From Euonymus europaeus (Eukaryota; Streptophyta; Magnoliopsida; Celastrales; Celastraceae), in contig OY756967.1 of the NCBI GenBank assembly GCA_963580455.1, forward strand, positions 19,080,022-19,144,021: a stretch of DNA of 64,000 nucleotides, written 5' to 3'. This document shows positions 62,895-64,000 of the stretch, piece after piece (position 1 is the stretch's first letter; each line of letters begins with the position of its first letter). The translations under genes were made by a program, and so were the position numbers. The notes under the pieces are model-generated. The model searched no databases, was not told the DNA's origin, and saw only the letters and a list, made by a program, of their open reading frames with translations.

Positions 62895-64000
62895 GGGAGG
62901 GAGTATTGATTGAGCGATGGTTGTGAGGATTATTTCGTTTGGTATTGCCGTAAACTCCAGTTTTTAGAGAGGGTGGGGCCAGAATGTGGTCTTTGCCAGG
63001 CTGGCTGAAGACGCGTCTAAATGTCAGTGATGATCTGTAATATTAAAGTTGTGTAGAGTGAAGGGAGGGGATCCTGTGTCTGTGGGTTGCACCGCACATG
63101 TTTAATACGTATCGTATAAGCTATCCTTGAGGGACCTATTTAGCATGACAGGTTTTTATTGGCCGTTGATTTCATATGGCGATGAACATGCATGAACGTG
63201 GACTACGATATTAATACACGGAATCGTGTCCGTTAATGGGTGGCAAATGCTAGTTAATGTCGTTTCGTTCAATAGCCATTAATACTATCCTTTAGGATTT
63301 GGTTCCCTGATGGGCCGGATCCAAAGTTTGCTTGACTATCCAGGACATTTGTCTATTTTTTAATTCAATTTGAACACAATTCTTATTGAGATAGACAATA
63401 ATGTAAATGCACCTAGAAAAGCCAATCATTTATTGGGAGTGACGTAGCCAACCTACTCAAGTGGGTAGCAATCTACATTTATTGCAGTATTATCCACTAA
63501 CATCCCACCTATAAATTTTTAAATAAATTTTCGAAAATGTTAAGCGATATTGTTAATGTCTTGGTGTGAGTGATGAGATTTATTTTAAATTTGAAGACGT
63601 TGAAATAAAATGGAATCAAAATTTGTGGGTGTGTATCACGAGTCTAGGGATGTTAGAGATATAAATTGTTAATGATATCTAGCACAAAAAAATATATGTC
63701 ACGGCAATCATCATCGAATGGTGATTCGTGTTCATTTTAATCTCAAAGATAAGACATTTGAGATCAATTCTCTAAAATTTGAAAATTTATTAGGGTTATG
63801 TTGATTCATAATCATAGATGTTGGATTGAGATGTTTGATCATTTTTTTGGATGGTGTTAACAAGTGTTTTAAAAATTGGATTGTACAGGGTACCGACCGG
63901 TCCACTGATCCAATTACACATAATTGTTTTTGTCGTGCCGGTTAATACCCATAAAATTCATTTCTCTTTTATGAATTTTTATTAAAAAAAACTACTTATG
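62895..64000. other. Upstream region of GATL and right edge
   Basis: It should contain the GATL promoter on the minus strand. Near 63640-63690 a fragment (AGGGATGTTAGAGATATAAA, GATATCTAGCAC) resembles an end of the 28.9-kb MITE. Near 63865-63950 lies a repeat similar to 6205-6295. No further gene is seen. Confidence 0.4.

Overview
This is nuclear DNA of a eudicot plant. Seven protein-coding genes are supported: six split by or bordered with canonical plant introns or intronless in the way their families are, all with dicot homologues. Gene islands are separated by AT-rich DNA full of LINE, Ty1-copia, SINE-like and MITE relics, and by many (GA)n, (AT)n and (GAA)n microsatellites. The TE load and a leucoanthocyanidin reductase gene suggest a tannin-making, probably woody species. 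I cannot name the species.

Layout. 1-4516 (+): DCP5, an LSM14-type mRNA decapping/translation-repression protein whose first exon(s) lie left of the window. 5777-5892 (+): one decayed exon of a UBP12/UBP13-type deubiquitinase. 5893-8471: SINE-like and other repeat relics. 8472-13005 (+): an 11-exon gene for a plastid-type SLH-like protein with one membrane segment and a long coiled coil. 14209-14970 (+): a collapsed copy of a CCDC130/Yju2-like splicing-factor gene. 15586-22381 (-): a LINE graveyard. 23204-24526 (-): a CYC/TB1-clade TCP transcription factor. 25386-26608 (+): a processed VDAC pseudogene bracketed by a perfect 16-bp target-site duplication. 26854-28251 (+): a nepenthesin-type aspartic protease. 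28252-33839: MITEs. 33840-35158 (+): a TMO5/T5L1 (bHLH30/32) type bHLH factor with a GC-AG intron. 35159-38698: MITEs, including a nested pair. 38699-44848 (+): a 14-exon transmembrane RING protein (Fragile-X-F-associated/TM185 family). 45392-47204 (-): leucoanthocyanidin reductase (LAR). 47205-61784: a 14.5-kb gene desert with foldbacks, tandem repeats, duplicated blocks and a Ty1-copia remnant. 61785-62822 or 62894 (-): a GATL-type GT8 glycosyltransferase.

The genes do not form one pathway. Their order is informative: as I recall the Arabidopsis map, TCP12-bHLH30-TM/RING are consecutive on chromosome 1 (At1g68800-At1g68820), and SLH protein-aspartyl protease-TMO5 lie together on chromosome 3 (At3g25680-At3g25710). 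This window carries both sets interleaved in one order, as expected for an unfractionated ancestral block.

I found no new multi-gene system. The most interesting items are the interleaved synteny block, the GC-AG bHLH intron, the microsatellite-encoded polyphenylalanine signal segment of the GATL protein, a Stowaway inserted in another MITE with its empty-site relative 15 kb away, the VDAC retrocopy, and the CCDC130 copy that lost its middle.
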